A stretch of DNA of 35,473 nt from Acidimicrobiia bacterium (GCA_021296345.1 JAGWAN010000021.1:1-35473), one strand, 5' to 3'. Positions 1-8,196 are shown, numbered from the stretch's first letter. The notes: generated by a model not told the origin, from the letters alone. Numbers and translations are program-made.

Positions 1-63
1 CGCCATCAGTGCCAGGACCATCATGATCGGGATGAAGAGCCACTTCCTGGGTGAGCGTCGCAT
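1..63 (-). CDS. Secreted ABC transporter substrate-binding protein, 5' end only
   Basis: Only the first 21 codons lie in the window; the gene runs off the left edge. They read as a signal peptide: an Arg/Lys-rich start (M-R-R-S-P-R-K) followed by a hydrophobic run. I chose the ATG at 63 because GGGAGG lies five bases upstream; the in-frame ATG at 75 has no good ribosome site. It follows two NitT/TauT-type permease genes on the same strand, 75 bases behind the last one, so a periplasmic or lipid-anchored binding protein for that importer is the natural reading. The identity is inferred from context, since the mature part is not visible. Confidence 0.5.
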   Translation of the reverse strand, partial: MRRSPRKWLFIPIMMVLALMA

Positions 64-138
64 TTTGCCTCCCATCTCGTGGGAGTGCGTATTCTCCTGC
101 CAGGCATCATTAGGCTGCGCCGGCAGCCTGCTTCCCAC

Positions 139-996
139 TTAGTTGCCGAGCATGCTACCCACCAGGCCTCGGTCGCTGCGTGGGCTCCAGCGGATTATTC
201 TTGCCGAAATGAGGCGAACCGTCTGGTCGAAGATGATCGCCATAGTGCAGAAGAGCGCAATGATCATCAACATCCCGGCCGGATCGAGGTACTGGTTTCG
301 CACCAGCAATATGTAGCCCAGTCCCTCTCGGGATCCCAGGAACTCCGCCGCGACATCAAGGCCCCAGGCTGAAGCGACAGCCAATCGTAGGAAACCCACC
401 AGATGGGGGATGATCGCCGGAATGACAACCGTGCGGTAGATGTGAAAGCGGCTTGCCCCGGTCGTAAGGGCGGCCTGTACGTAGATGTGGGGGACGTTCC
501 GGATTGCTTCGAGCGTGACAAGGGTGAACATGAGGAACATACCCAGAGCCACCAGGCCCACCTGTGGCAGGAATCCGATCCCGAACCACAGAATGAACAG
601 CGGGATGAGGGCAAACAGCGGCACCGGCCGAACCAGATTGTCCAGCGTCGCCTCGAAGAACCGCCGGATGAAGGGGCTGTACCCGAAAATGATGCCGGTC
701 GCCAGACCCGTGAGGCTGCCCAGAACCAGCCCGAGCAGGACCATCTGCAAGGAGATCCAGGTGGCGTGCGGGATCAGATCGATGATCTCGACCAGGGACT
801 CGAGCACCCGGTCGGGACCGGGCAGCTTGGCCGGATCGATGATGCTCCTGGTGAGCGCGTACCACGCCACCAGCGAGATGAGCGGGACGACCGCCGCTTC
901 GGCCAGCCGCCGTCCCGGCCCGGCGGGAGCGGGCTGGACGTGGACCAGTGCCCTCCCCCGTTCCGGTCGGTCCCCGGGAACCCTTCGCCGGCCCAT
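139..996 (-). CDS. ABC transporter permease, NitT/TauT (SsuC-like) family
   Basis: Integral membrane subunit of an ABC importer of the nitrate/taurine/sulfonate/pyrimidine-precursor type. About 285 residues, the usual size, with several hydrophobic segments and the family's cytoplasmic coupling region (G-A-S-R-F-H-I-Y-R-T-V-V-I-P-A-I). The longest open frame starts at 1053, inside the upstream gene, but the ATG at 996 lies just after that gene's stop (1002-1004) and has a GAAG ribosome site, so I prefer it. It is a close paralogue of the permease at 1002-1910: both carry L-D-N-L-V-R-P-V-P, E-A-x-R-N-V-P and a C-terminal M-L-G-N. The two probably form a heterodimer. No ATPase gene is visible here; it may lie beyond the left edge. 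The solute cannot be read from the sequence. Confidence 0.88.
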   Translation of the reverse strand: MGRRRVPGDRPERGRALVHVQPAPAGPGRRLAEAAVVPLISLVAWYALTRSIIDPAKLPGPDRVLESLVEIIDLIPHATWISLQMVLLGLVLGSLTGLATGIIFGYSPFIRRFFEATLDNLVRPVPLFALIPLFILWFGIGFLPQVGLVALGMFLMFTLVTLEAIRNVPHIYVQAALTTGASRFHIYRTVVIPAIIPHLVGFLRLAVASAWGLDVAAEFLGSREGLGYILLVRNQYLDPAGMLMIIALFCTMAIIFDQTVRLISARIIRWSPRSDRGLVGSMLGN

Positions 997-1001
997 TGAC
1001 T

Positions 1002-1910
1002 TCAATTGCCCAGCATGTGGCCGACCATGCCCCGCCGGGCGCGAGGACTCCATCTGGTCAGGCGAGCGGCAGCGAAGCGAACCGTCTGATCGAATACCAC
1101 CGCCAGCGAGCAGAAGATGAACACGATGAGCACGATCGCCGCGGTGTCCAGGTAGTAGGACCCCCGGCTGATCATGATGTATCCGAGACCTTGCTGGCTT
1201 CCGGATAGCTCGGCGGCCACATCAAGCCCCCAGGCGTAGGCTGCTCCGAGCCGGACTGACGAGATGAGATGCGGGGTGATCGCCGGAATGACGACGGTCC
1301 GGTAAATACGGAACCGTCCCGCACCGGCGGTCAGGGCGGCCTTGACATAGATCTGCGGAACGTTGCGCACCGCCTCCAGCGTCGTCAGGCTCAGCAGGAG
1401 GAAGATGCCGATGGCAACCAGTGCCACTAAGCGCACCATCTCCACCCGGAACCACAGGATCATCAGGAAGATGAAGGCGATGAATGGCACCGGGCGAACC
1501 AGATTGTCGAGCGTGGCCTCGAAGTACCTCCGGATCGTCGGGCTGTAGCCCAGGAGGAGACCGGTCCCGATGCCGGAAACACCACCGATGGCCAAGCCGA
1601 TCAGCACGATGCGGAGCGAGGTCCACAGGGCGCCCGGCAAGTCGTCCCAGAGTTCCGCCGCACTGTCCAACACCGCCTCCGGTGACGGCAGGTAGACCGG
1701 GTCGATCCGGACGTACCCCGGGTCTGCCGCAGTGAAGAACAGCCGCAGCGCTTCCGGCAGGCTCTGCGGGTCGAACGGCATCTGGCGGGTTAGCAGGAAC
1801 CACACCGCCGCCAGGATCACCGGCACCACGGTGGCATGGGCGATCAGCAGGGACTGGCGCGGAATTCGCGCTTGGCCGAGGAATGTCAACCGACCAGCGG
1901 CTCTGTCCAT
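1002..1910 (-). CDS. ABC transporter permease, NitT/TauT (SsuC-like) family
   Basis: Second membrane subunit of the same importer, 302 residues. It starts at ATG 1910 with a GAGAGGA ribosome site and ends five bases before the start of its paralogue at 996, so the two are co-transcribed. Compared with the partner it has an extra N-proximal loop (roughly residues 45-75, P-F-D-P-Q-S-L-P-E onwards) between the first hydrophobic segment and the shared core. The core carries the family's P-V-P-F-I-A-F-I-F and G-A-G-R-F-R-I-Y-R-T-V-V-I-P-A-I stretches. The adjacent tandem copies suggest a duplication followed by division of labour in a heterodimeric channel. The promoter should lie in 1911-2044, shared with the divergent lipoprotein gene. 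Confidence 0.9.
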   Translation of the reverse strand: MDRAAGRLTFLGQARIPRQSLLIAHATVVPVILAAVWFLLTRQMPFDPQSLPEALRLFFTAADPGYVRIDPVYLPSPEAVLDSAAELWDDLPGALWTSLRIVLIGLAIGGVSGIGTGLLLGYSPTIRRYFEATLDNLVRPVPFIAFIFLMILWFRVEMVRLVALVAIGIFLLLSLTTLEAVRNVPQIYVKAALTAGAGRFRIYRTVVIPAITPHLISSVRLGAAYAWGLDVAAELSGSQQGLGYIMISRGSYYLDTAAIVLIVFIFCSLAVVFDQTVRFAAARLTRWSPRARRGMVGHMLGN

Positions 1911-2044
1911 CCTGGTTCCTCTCCGGCGCGGGTGGATGGTACCGACTTACCTACGATCCGTCACCTGGCAGGCGGGTGCCGCCGGTTGGCCGGGAGTAGG
2001 ATCACGGGCAGGACAGACCGAGTTCTGGACACCTAGGAGGCCCC

Positions 2045-2485
2045 TTGAGAACGCCAATCGCTCTGGGGATCGCCGCAGTGCTGATCGTTGCTTGCGGGAG
2101 CGACCCGAGCCCGGGTACTACGGCCACAACTTCCCCTCCTACCTCGATTAGAGCGTCGACCACCACACTGCGGCCGGCCACAGTGACGGTTGCGCCGACC
2201 GAAGGACTTCCCGATGACTACCCGCCGGAGTTGGTGCCTCCCGGCGTGACCTCGAGCGAGTGGGCGCCGACCGGCGCAGGAACCGACGTCTTCTTCGAGG
2301 TGGCCGCCGGTTTCGACGAGATCATCGACTTCTTTACGGATGCGCTCGAGCCGCCTCTTGATGTAAGGACCGAGGACGGTGTCGACCGCGCCATCTGGGT
2401 GTATAAACCCGGCGTGGAGCACATTGCGGTCATCGTCGAGTCCGATGCGGGGGGCGTCCGCATCAAGGTTTCTGGTCTGTTCTGA
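2045..2485 (+). CDS. Small secreted lipoprotein, function unknown
   Basis: 146 residues. It starts with TTG at 2045, set by a perfect AGGAGG at 2035-2040. Residues 1-17 form a lipoprotein signal peptide ending in the lipobox L-I-V-A-C (Cys17), followed by a low-complexity Thr/Pro/Ser linker to about residue 60 that would hold a globular domain off the membrane. The domain (about 62-146) has an acidic stretch near E-V-A-A-G-F-D-E-I-I-D-F-F-T and ends in alternating beta-like hydrophobics. I do not recognise the fold. It is divergent from the permeases and 81 bases upstream of the phosphotriesterase gene, so it may be the first gene of the BMC operon or an independent gene. Confidence 0.75.
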   Translation: MRTPIALGIAAVLIVACGSDPSPGTTATTSPPTSIRASTTTLRPATVTVAPTEGLPDDYPPELVPPGVTSSEWAPTGAGTDVFFEVAAGFDEIIDFFTDALEPPLDVRTEDGVDRAIWVYKPGVEHIAVIVESDAGGVRIKVSGLF

Positions 2486-2566
2486 GGCCGGCCCGCTATT
2501 CAGCGCCGCAGCGCCCTCCCGCTCCGGGAGCCGTCTAGTGTCACGGGACGAAGCGATGGAGAAACC

Positions 2567-3613
2567 ATGAAAGAGACAGGCAAGATCATCACGGTCAACG
2601 GTCCCATCGAGCCTCACCAACTCGGCGTGACCATGATGCACGAGCATCTGCTGTTCACATGCCTCATGTGGTTCTTGGAAGGGACACATCGGGGCTTGGG
2701 GTCCGACTCCTATGTACCGGTGACCCCCCACAACGCCGCGCTGCTCCGGGAGTTCCCCTACCGCAGCCGGGACAACCTGATCAACACCGACTGGCGGCTC
2801 AGCGCGCAGGAGATCAGGCGGTTCAAGATGGCGTTGGGTCGCAGCGTTGTGGACTCCTCGAATCTCGGTCTCGGCAGGGATGTGTGGGGTCTCCGCAAGA
2901 TCGCCGACGATGTCGGGATCAACATCATCTCGGGCACCGGGTACTACGTAGACCATGCCCATCCGTGGTACGTGGACTCGATGACCGCCGAGGAGTTGGC
3001 CGAGGGAATGATCGGTGACATCACCACCGGGGCCGACGGGACCGACATCCGCTGCGGGATCATCGGGGAGATCGGTACCTCCGACCCCGTCACGCGCAAC
3101 GAGTGGAAGGTACTGGAGGCGGCTGCCGTCACCCACCACGCCACCGGTGCGGCCATCCAGATCCACGCACTCCACGAGCAGCGCCTGATGCCCTCCATTC
3201 TCAAGTTCCTGATCGAGGACCACGGCGTGCATCCCAGCCGGGTCATCGCCGGCCACCTGGATCTCTGTACCGACGACCGACCCTATCTGGAGGAGGTCGC
3301 CGGTTACGACACCTTCCTCGAACTGGACGACTGGGGCCATCCCTGCCCCACCGACGGGGTCTACGTATCCGACGAGGACCGGATGTCCACCGTGGAGTGG
3401 ATGGTTGAGGACGGCTTGGGCGACAAACTGCTGTTCGCCCACGACATCGGCCTAAAGGCTCGCCTGTCCAGCTTCGGCGGACCCGGCTGGGACCACATCA
3501 TGAACGTGATCCTCCCGTCGCTGAAGGACCGCGGCATGTCCGTCGACCCCCTGTACGGATTCGTGATCGACAACCCTGCCCGGGTTCTCCCGCTAGCCAT
3601 GAAAGTCGGATGA
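2567..3613 (+). CDS. Phosphotriesterase-family metal-dependent hydrolase
   Basis: 348 residues with an amidohydrolase-superfamily TIM-barrel layout. Metal ligands expected for the family are visible: H-E-H at 25-27, Glu168 in G-E-I-G (the place of the carboxylated Lys in true phosphotriesterases), His200, His230 in A-G-H-L-D and Asp293 in A-H-D-I. Glu at the bridging site is typical of the PHP/lactonase-like branch, so a lactone, ester or cyclic amide is a likelier substrate than a phosphotriester. The ATG at 2567 has a GGAG site. It opens the run of same-strand genes leading into the BMC shell genes, and may perform the first hydrolysis of the pathway that feeds it. Substrate unknown. Confidence 0.87.
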   Translation: MKETGKIITVNGPIEPHQLGVTMMHEHLLFTCLMWFLEGTHRGLGSDSYVPVTPHNAALLREFPYRSRDNLINTDWRLSAQEIRRFKMALGRSVVDSSNLGLGRDVWGLRKIADDVGINIISGTGYYVDHAHPWYVDSMTAEELAEGMIGDITTGADGTDIRCGIIGEIGTSDPVTRNEWKVLEAAAVTHHATGAAIQIHALHEQRLMPSILKFLIEDHGVHPSRVIAGHLDLCTDDRPYLEEVAGYDTFLELDDWGHPCPTDGVYVSDEDRMSTVEWMVEDGLGDKLLFAHDIGLKARLSSFGGPGWDHIMNVILPSLKDRGMSVDPLYGFVIDNPARVLPLAMKVG

Positions 3614-3678
3614 GGCTTCGAGCGGGACTGGGCCTGGGTGGCAGGGCAGCGACGGCAGCCTATAGGATGTGCTGACTC

Positions 3679-4146
3679 ATGGACTACAGGGTTGCGAACA
3701 CGATCGAAGTGCTGAATCGCGCCACCAACGCCATCTGGTACGAGATGCCGGAGGAGGTCAGGAGGCTCACGACCCGGCGGGGGACCAAGGGGTACGGATG
3801 GCCGATGATCATCTGTGCCGAGGAGAACACCAGGGCCTTCGCTGACGACATGGCCGTGCTGCGCAATGCCGGCCGGGATCAATCGCTCGATCTGGAAACG
3901 CTCAAGCAGGTGGTGCGGATGTTCTGCGATGCGCAGCTAGGCATCCTCCACAACTGGTACGGGCTCGACGACAGCGTCGCGCTGGTGCGGAATTCGCTCG
4001 ACGCGCTGGACCACATGGAGACACGCGACGAGTACCTGGCCTACACCCACGAGTTGAGCGTCTACCTAGGCCGCCTCCATTGGTGGGCCGACACTCTGGT
4101 CCCGTGGGATGACATCAGCACCAAGTACGAGGAAATGACCGAGTAA
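3679..4146 (+). CDS. Hypothetical protein in the BMC operon
   Basis: 155 residues, soluble, apparently mostly helical, acidic, with many aromatic residues (W-Y near 20, H-N-W-Y near 95, H-W-W near 135). No signal peptide, membrane segment or nucleotide-binding motif is visible and I do not recognise the family. It lies 65 bases after the phosphotriesterase-like gene and 21 bases before the Gfo/Idh/MocA gene on the same strand, so it is probably co-transcribed. Coding bias matches its neighbours. It could be a small enzyme, a subunit of one of the neighbouring enzymes, or a binding protein. Confidence 0.72.
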   Translation: MDYRVANTIEVLNRATNAIWYEMPEEVRRLTTRRGTKGYGWPMIICAEENTRAFADDMAVLRNAGRDQSLDLETLKQVVRMFCDAQLGILHNWYGLDDSVALVRNSLDALDHMETRDEYLAYTHELSVYLGRLHWWADTLVPWDDISTKYEEMTE

Positions 4147-4167
4147 GCGGGTATTGAGGAGGAGCCG

Positions 4168-5226
4168 GTGGCCGAACGCGACGGTAACTACAGGGTCGGA
4201 TGCGTGGGGGCGGGTTTCGCCGCCTCGGTCTATCACCTGCCTGTCCAGCAACGTGTCGAGGGAGTGGAGACGGTGGCGATCGCCGACCTCGACGTCGACT
4301 TGGCCCGGCAAAGAGCGGACGAGTACGGCATCCCCGAGGTCTACGGGCCCTTCGAGGAAATGATCGAGCAAGCCGACCTGGACATCGTCTCGGTCTGCGT
4401 GCCGCCCTTCCTCCACCTGGCAGTCACCAAGGCGGCCGCCGCGGCCGGCGTGCATGTCATCTGCGAGAAGCCGATGGCCGCCTCGCCGGAGGAGGTAGCG
4501 GAGCTGGTCCAGGTGGTGGAGGACAGCGGGATCAAGTTCATGATCGCCGAGAACTTCTGGTGGTACCCCGACCTGGTCGATGCCAAGCAGCGGATTGACG
4601 CCGGGCTGATCGGCGACCTCTTCCACGTGCGGGTCGAGGAGTTCATCAACGACATCGATCCCACCTACCGGCGCGACCAGGAACGTTTCCTCATGTACGA
4701 GCAAGACGTCCACTACATCGACGTGATCCGGCATCTGGTCGACGCCGACGTGGTGAGGGTGCACGCCATGACTCGCCAGATCGCCACCCAGCAGCTGGCC
4801 GGCGAGAACTTCGCGATGATCACGATGGAGTTCGACAACGGGGTTATCGCCCGCATCGACGAGTGCTGGGTGTCGGCCCGCGGCGACCAGTACGTGATGC
4901 GCATGCGTATAGACGGCACCCTCGGCTCGATCTTCATCAACCAGCCCGACCACCCTTACAAGCTTTACACCGACAAGCCGGGCCTCGAGGGCTGGCACTA
5001 TCCCGCCACGGACACCAAGCCCCCGGGCGGGCACACGGTCGGGTACTCGGCGCCCTGGCCGGCCGACGAGCTCCGGGAAGGCACCGTGGGGTGTTATGTG
5101 GCCTTCCTCGACTACCTGGACAACGGCATCCCTCCTGTCACCGTGGCGTCTGACAACGCCCAGACGATGGAAGTGGTGTTCGCCGCCTATGAGTCGGCCG
5201 AGACACAGCAAGTCATCCACCTGTGA
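4168..5226 (+). CDS. Gfo/Idh/MocA-family NAD(P)-dependent oxidoreductase
   Basis: 352 residues. The N-terminal Rossmann fold has G-A-G-F-A-A at 14-19, an acidic end of beta-2 (A-D-L-D, 39-42) for the cofactor ribose, and the family's E-K-P motif at 100-102, whose Lys acts in catalysis. The C-terminal half has the mixed-sheet substrate domain, with D-V-H-Y-I-D-V-I-R-H near 175-185. The GTG start at 4168 is set by GAGGAGGAG just upstream. The family usually oxidises a hydroxyl on polyols, sugars or related compounds. In this operon it could make the carbonyl compound that the aldehyde dehydrogenase uses. It has no N-terminal EutQ-like tag, so it is probably cytosolic. Confidence 0.9.
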   Translation: MAERDGNYRVGCVGAGFAASVYHLPVQQRVEGVETVAIADLDVDLARQRADEYGIPEVYGPFEEMIEQADLDIVSVCVPPFLHLAVTKAAAAAGVHVICEKPMAASPEEVAELVQVVEDSGIKFMIAENFWWYPDLVDAKQRIDAGLIGDLFHVRVEEFINDIDPTYRRDQERFLMYEQDVHYIDVIRHLVDADVVRVHAMTRQIATQQLAGENFAMITMEFDNGVIARIDECWVSARGDQYVMRMRIDGTLGSIFINQPDHPYKLYTDKPGLEGWHYPATDTKPPGGHTVGYSAPWPADELREGTVGCYVAFLDYLDNGIPPVTVASDNAQTMEVVFAAYESAETQQVIHL

Positions 5227-5282
5227 CCGCTCCGCGAGGTAACTCCGCACCGGACCGGCCGGGCTAGAACGGGCCGGGCCGG

Positions 5283-6098
5283 ATGCCTACGACTCTGCGG
5301 GACGGGCTCCTCGATTTCTTCCGCTCGTGCGAGTGGGCGGACGCCCAGGCTCTACTGGACGATCAGGAGGTGAGTTTCTTCGAGGCGAAGGTGGACACCG
5401 TCGTACACCCGCTGTCGTTGGAGTTCCTGTTCGTCGAGTACCTGGACCGGCTCGGTCGCGGGGTGCGCAACGTGGGCCATGCGTTCGTGGGCGAGTGGGG
5501 GTGGATCAAGATCTACCCGGAGGTCCGGCCGGTGCTCAACGTGGTCTGGCGCTACGACGCGTCGTCGGTCATCGCCGCCCACCCCGACGAATTCCTGGAC
5601 GTGTGGACGGACGGTGGGGAGCACAGCTACCTGGAGGAAGTAAGCCCGAGACGGGTCACCGAGGCGGACCGGAATGGCCTGCTCTCCTACCTGGCGTCCG
5701 ACCACTGGGGGCAGGTACTCGGCTGGTTCGCCGATCACGAGACCGAGCACTTCCACACCTATCTCCACACCGATCTGCATCCCCACGATCTGGCGCCCTT
5801 CCTGGTCGAAAGCCTGGCCGAACGGGGGTTCCGGCTCGGCGTTCCCCCCTTCTTCCTCGCCCGGCCCGACCTCGGACTCATGTGGATCGGGTTGGCGCCC
5901 GACGGAATGACCTCCCAGGAGGTGGCCTGCATCCACACGCCCGGCGCGCTAATCGAACCCAAGAAGCTCACCGACGAGGACCGGGAATACGGGGGCGATC
6001 CCTGGACCGTGACCGACTTCCGCCAGCGGGTAGCCCGGGACCCGTACCAGGTGCTGACGTTGTCCGAGGCGAGAGGGATAGTCGATGAGTTGGTCTGA
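5283..6098 (+). CDS. Hypothetical protein with a His/Glu-rich segment, BMC operon
   Basis: 271 residues, soluble, with no family I recognise. The striking part is residues 151-169: His152, Glu153, Glu155, His156, His158, His162, His166 and His168 within 17 positions, which could bind a metal, though a chance composition cannot be excluded. Further His lie at 42, 66 and 100. It starts at ATG 5283 and ends 12 bases before the aldehyde dehydrogenase, so it is almost certainly translated from the same message. It is one of two unassigned proteins next to the shell genes and a candidate for the enzyme that makes the aldehyde, but that is inference. Confidence 0.72.
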   Translation: MPTTLRDGLLDFFRSCEWADAQALLDDQEVSFFEAKVDTVVHPLSLEFLFVEYLDRLGRGVRNVGHAFVGEWGWIKIYPEVRPVLNVVWRYDASSVIAAHPDEFLDVWTDGGEHSYLEEVSPRRVTEADRNGLLSYLASDHWGQVLGWFADHETEHFHTYLHTDLHPHDLAPFLVESLAERGFRLGVPPFFLARPDLGLMWIGLAPDGMTSQEVACIHTPGALIEPKKLTDEDREYGGDPWTVTDFRQRVARDPYQVLTLSEARGIVDELV

Positions 6099-6110
6099 GG
6101 GGGTGGCGCC

Positions 6111-7904
6111 GTGAGGCGGTTCGTGACCAGCGAGGACATCCGGGAACTGGCCGAGGTCGGCGAGTATGAGTTGCTGATGCGCGAGGGAACGGTCCTGACC
6201 GACGCGGCCCTCGACGAGGCGTACCGATTGGGCGTCCGACTGCTGGAGGGTTCCCGCCTAGCTGCTCCGCGGCCCCCGGCGGCGGATGGGGATCGCTCCG
6301 GCCGGCTACCCCCGGTTCCGCAGTCACTTTCTGTCCGGTCGCCGGCCCTCCCCGTAACAGAAGCCGCGCCGGTACCGCCCCGGGTAACCGCCGATGCCCG
6401 GCCTCGCTTCGAGGGGCTTCCGGATCCTGCCCGGATGCACCCGAGGCTCTTGATCGACGGGGAGTTCCGGGACGCAACCGGAGGGTCCACCAACCGTTCC
6501 GTCGATCCGGCCACCAACGAGACCATCGTGGAAGTGGCGTCCGCTGCGGCCGACGACGTCGATCTGGCGGTCCGGTCGGCCCGGCGAGCCTTCCGCCGGT
6601 GGCGAGTCATGGATCCCGCGGAGCGAGCAGATCTGTTGTTGAAGGTGGCCGAGCGGATCGAGCAGGAGCACGAGTTCCTGGCCAAGGTGGAGAGCCAGGA
6701 CGTGGGGCGGCCCATCAGGGAGACCACCCTGATCGACCTTCCGGCATCCTGGGATCCCTTCCGGTTCTTCCAGGGGCTGGTACGAGCCATTGACGGACGG
6801 GTCCTGGCGCTCCCGCAGGACTCCCTCGACTACGTGCGCAAGGAGCCGATGGGGGTGGTGGGGATGATCATCCCCTGGAACTTCCCTCTCCATATCGCAT
6901 GCCGTAAGGCGGCCGCGGCGCTGGCGGCCGGCAACACCGTGGTGCTGAAGCCTCCGGAACTGGCGCCGCTGTCGTGCCTGGAACTCGGCCGGATCTGTGT
7001 GGAGGCCGGTCTACCGCCAGGCGTGTTCAACGTGGTGCCGGGCGCCGGGGAGGTGGCCGGCGCCGCCCTGGTCGAGCACGGGGGTGTGGACAAGATCGCC
7101 TTCACCGGTTCCACCGTCACCGGCCGATCGGTCATGCGGGGCGCCGCCGGAACCATCAAACGGGTATCCCTGGAACTCGGAGGCAAGTCCCCCTCAATCG
7201 TTTTCGCCGATGCCGACCTGGACCGAGCGGTGAGCGGCGCCCTGTTCGGTATCTACCTGGCCCAGGGACAGGTGTGCTCGGCCGGTTCGCGGATACTCGT
7301 GGAACGGCCCGTCTACGACGAGTTCGTGGAACGCTTCGCGGCCAGGGCGGCATCCATCCGGATCGGGCTGCCGTGGCGGTGGGGGACACAGTTGGGCCCG
7401 CTGGTGAACGAGCGGCAGATGGAGCGGGTCTATGAGTACGTGGACATCGGTCGGGCCGAGGGAGCGACCGTCATAGGGAGCGGCACCCCGCCCGATGATC
7501 CCTCCCTCGCCGGGGGCAACTTCGTCAGACCGACCTGCTTCGTTAACGTCGAGCCCGGGTTCAGGATCGCGCAGGAGGAGATATTCGGTCCGGTGGCGGT
7601 GGTGATGCCGTTCAGCGGCGAGGAGGAGGCGGTCCGGTTGGCCAACGACGTACGCTACGGATTAGCCGCCGGGATCTGGACCACCGATGTTGGCAAGGCG
7701 CATAGAGTGGCGCGGGACTTGGAAGCGGGCTCGATCTGGGTCAACCACTTCGGCGTGTATCCGAGCGAGGCGCCCTTCGGCGGCTACAAGGAGAGCGGCA
7801 CGGGCCACGATTTGGGTCTGGAGTCGCTCCACGAGTATATGGAGACCAAGAACGTGCACGTCAATATCGGGCGCGGGTTCAACGATTGGTACGAAGACAA
7901 CTGA
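6111..7904 (+). CDS. Aldehyde dehydrogenase with N-terminal EutQ-like (BMC-targeting) domain
   Basis: 597 residues, about 100 longer than typical aldehyde dehydrogenases. Residues 1-50 match the N-terminal domain of the DUF3830 protein at 9176 and resemble EutQ N-termini; a Pro/Ala-rich linker follows (about 51-100); the catalytic region fills about 105-597. Visible motifs: P-W-N-F (255-258), F-T-G-S (331-334) for NAD binding, general-base Glu355 in E-L-G-G-K, nucleophile Cys389 in G-Q-V-C-S, and Glu490 in E-I-F-G-P. With both Glu355 and Cys389 it looks like a hydrolytic, NAD(P)-dependent enzyme making a free acid, not a CoA-acylating PduP/EutE type. GTG start with a GAGGGGG site. It sits directly before the shell genes, so it is the likely core enzyme of the compartment. 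The aldehyde is unknown. Confidence 0.93.
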   Translation: MRRFVTSEDIRELAEVGEYELLMREGTVLTDAALDEAYRLGVRLLEGSRLAAPRPPAADGDRSGRLPPVPQSLSVRSPALPVTEAAPVPPRVTADARPRFEGLPDPARMHPRLLIDGEFRDATGGSTNRSVDPATNETIVEVASAAADDVDLAVRSARRAFRRWRVMDPAERADLLLKVAERIEQEHEFLAKVESQDVGRPIRETTLIDLPASWDPFRFFQGLVRAIDGRVLALPQDSLDYVRKEPMGVVGMIIPWNFPLHIACRKAAAALAAGNTVVLKPPELAPLSCLELGRICVEAGLPPGVFNVVPGAGEVAGAALVEHGGVDKIAFTGSTVTGRSVMRGAAGTIKRVSLELGGKSPSIVFADADLDRAVSGALFGIYLAQGQVCSAGSRILVERPVYDEFVERFAARAASIRIGLPWRWGTQLGPLVNERQMERVYEYVDIGRAEGATVIGSGTPPDDPSLAGGNFVRPTCFVNVEPGFRIAQEEIFGPVAVVMPFSGEEEAVRLANDVRYGLAAGIWTTDVGKAHRVARDLEAGSIWVNHFGVYPSEAPFGGYKESGTGHDLGLESLHEYMETKNVHVNIGRGFNDWYEDN

Positions 7905-7917
7905 GGAGGTTCGGATC

Positions 7918-8196
7918 ATGGAAGGTGCTCTAGGGTTGATCGAGACCCGCGGGCTGGTCGGCGCAATCGAAGCGACCGACGCGATGGCCAAGGCAGCTCG
8001 TGTCGAGATCGTCGGGCGCGACGTGATCGGAGGCGGGTACGTCACGGTCATGGTGCAGGGCGAGGTCGGTGCGGTGAAGTCGGCGGTGGATGTAGGCGCC
8101 TCCGCGGCCAAGAAGGTCGGGCAGCTCGTCGCAGCCCATTTGATTCCCAAGCCCCACGAGGACTTGGGAAAGGTGAGCGCTCTGCTCGACGGCTGA
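7918..8196 (+). CDS. BMC-H shell protein (hexamer, EutM/PduA-like)
   Basis: 92 residues forming one complete BMC domain, the standard size for hexamer-forming shell tiles of carboxysomes and metabolosomes. Typical stretches are G-L-I-E-T-R-G near the start, the A-D/T-x-M-x-K-A-A-x-V helix, a pore-loop sequence I-G-G-G-Y around 41-45, and A-H-L-I-P-K-P-H toward the end. The glycine-rich pore loop implies a small polar-lined pore. The ATG at 7918 has GAGGAGG upstream and lies 13 bases after the aldehyde dehydrogenase. It is the only single-domain BMC-H gene in the window, so it would make most of the shell facets. Confidence 0.97.
   Translation: MEGALGLIETRGLVGAIEATDAMAKAARVEIVGRDVIGGGYVTVMVQGEVGAVKSAVDVGASAAKKVGQLVAAHLIPKPHEDLGKVSALLDG

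Noticed and set aside
2033-3442. Long minus-strand frame of about 470 codons opposite the phosphotriesterase-like gene
   Set aside because: The plus strand carries conserved metal ligands; the minus frame has no recognisable domain and runs through the ribosome site of the lipoprotein gene.
4066-5250. Minus-strand frame of about 390 codons opposite the Gfo/Idh/MocA gene
   Set aside because: Val/His/Asp-rich shadow with no motifs; the plus strand has the Rossmann and E-K-P motifs.
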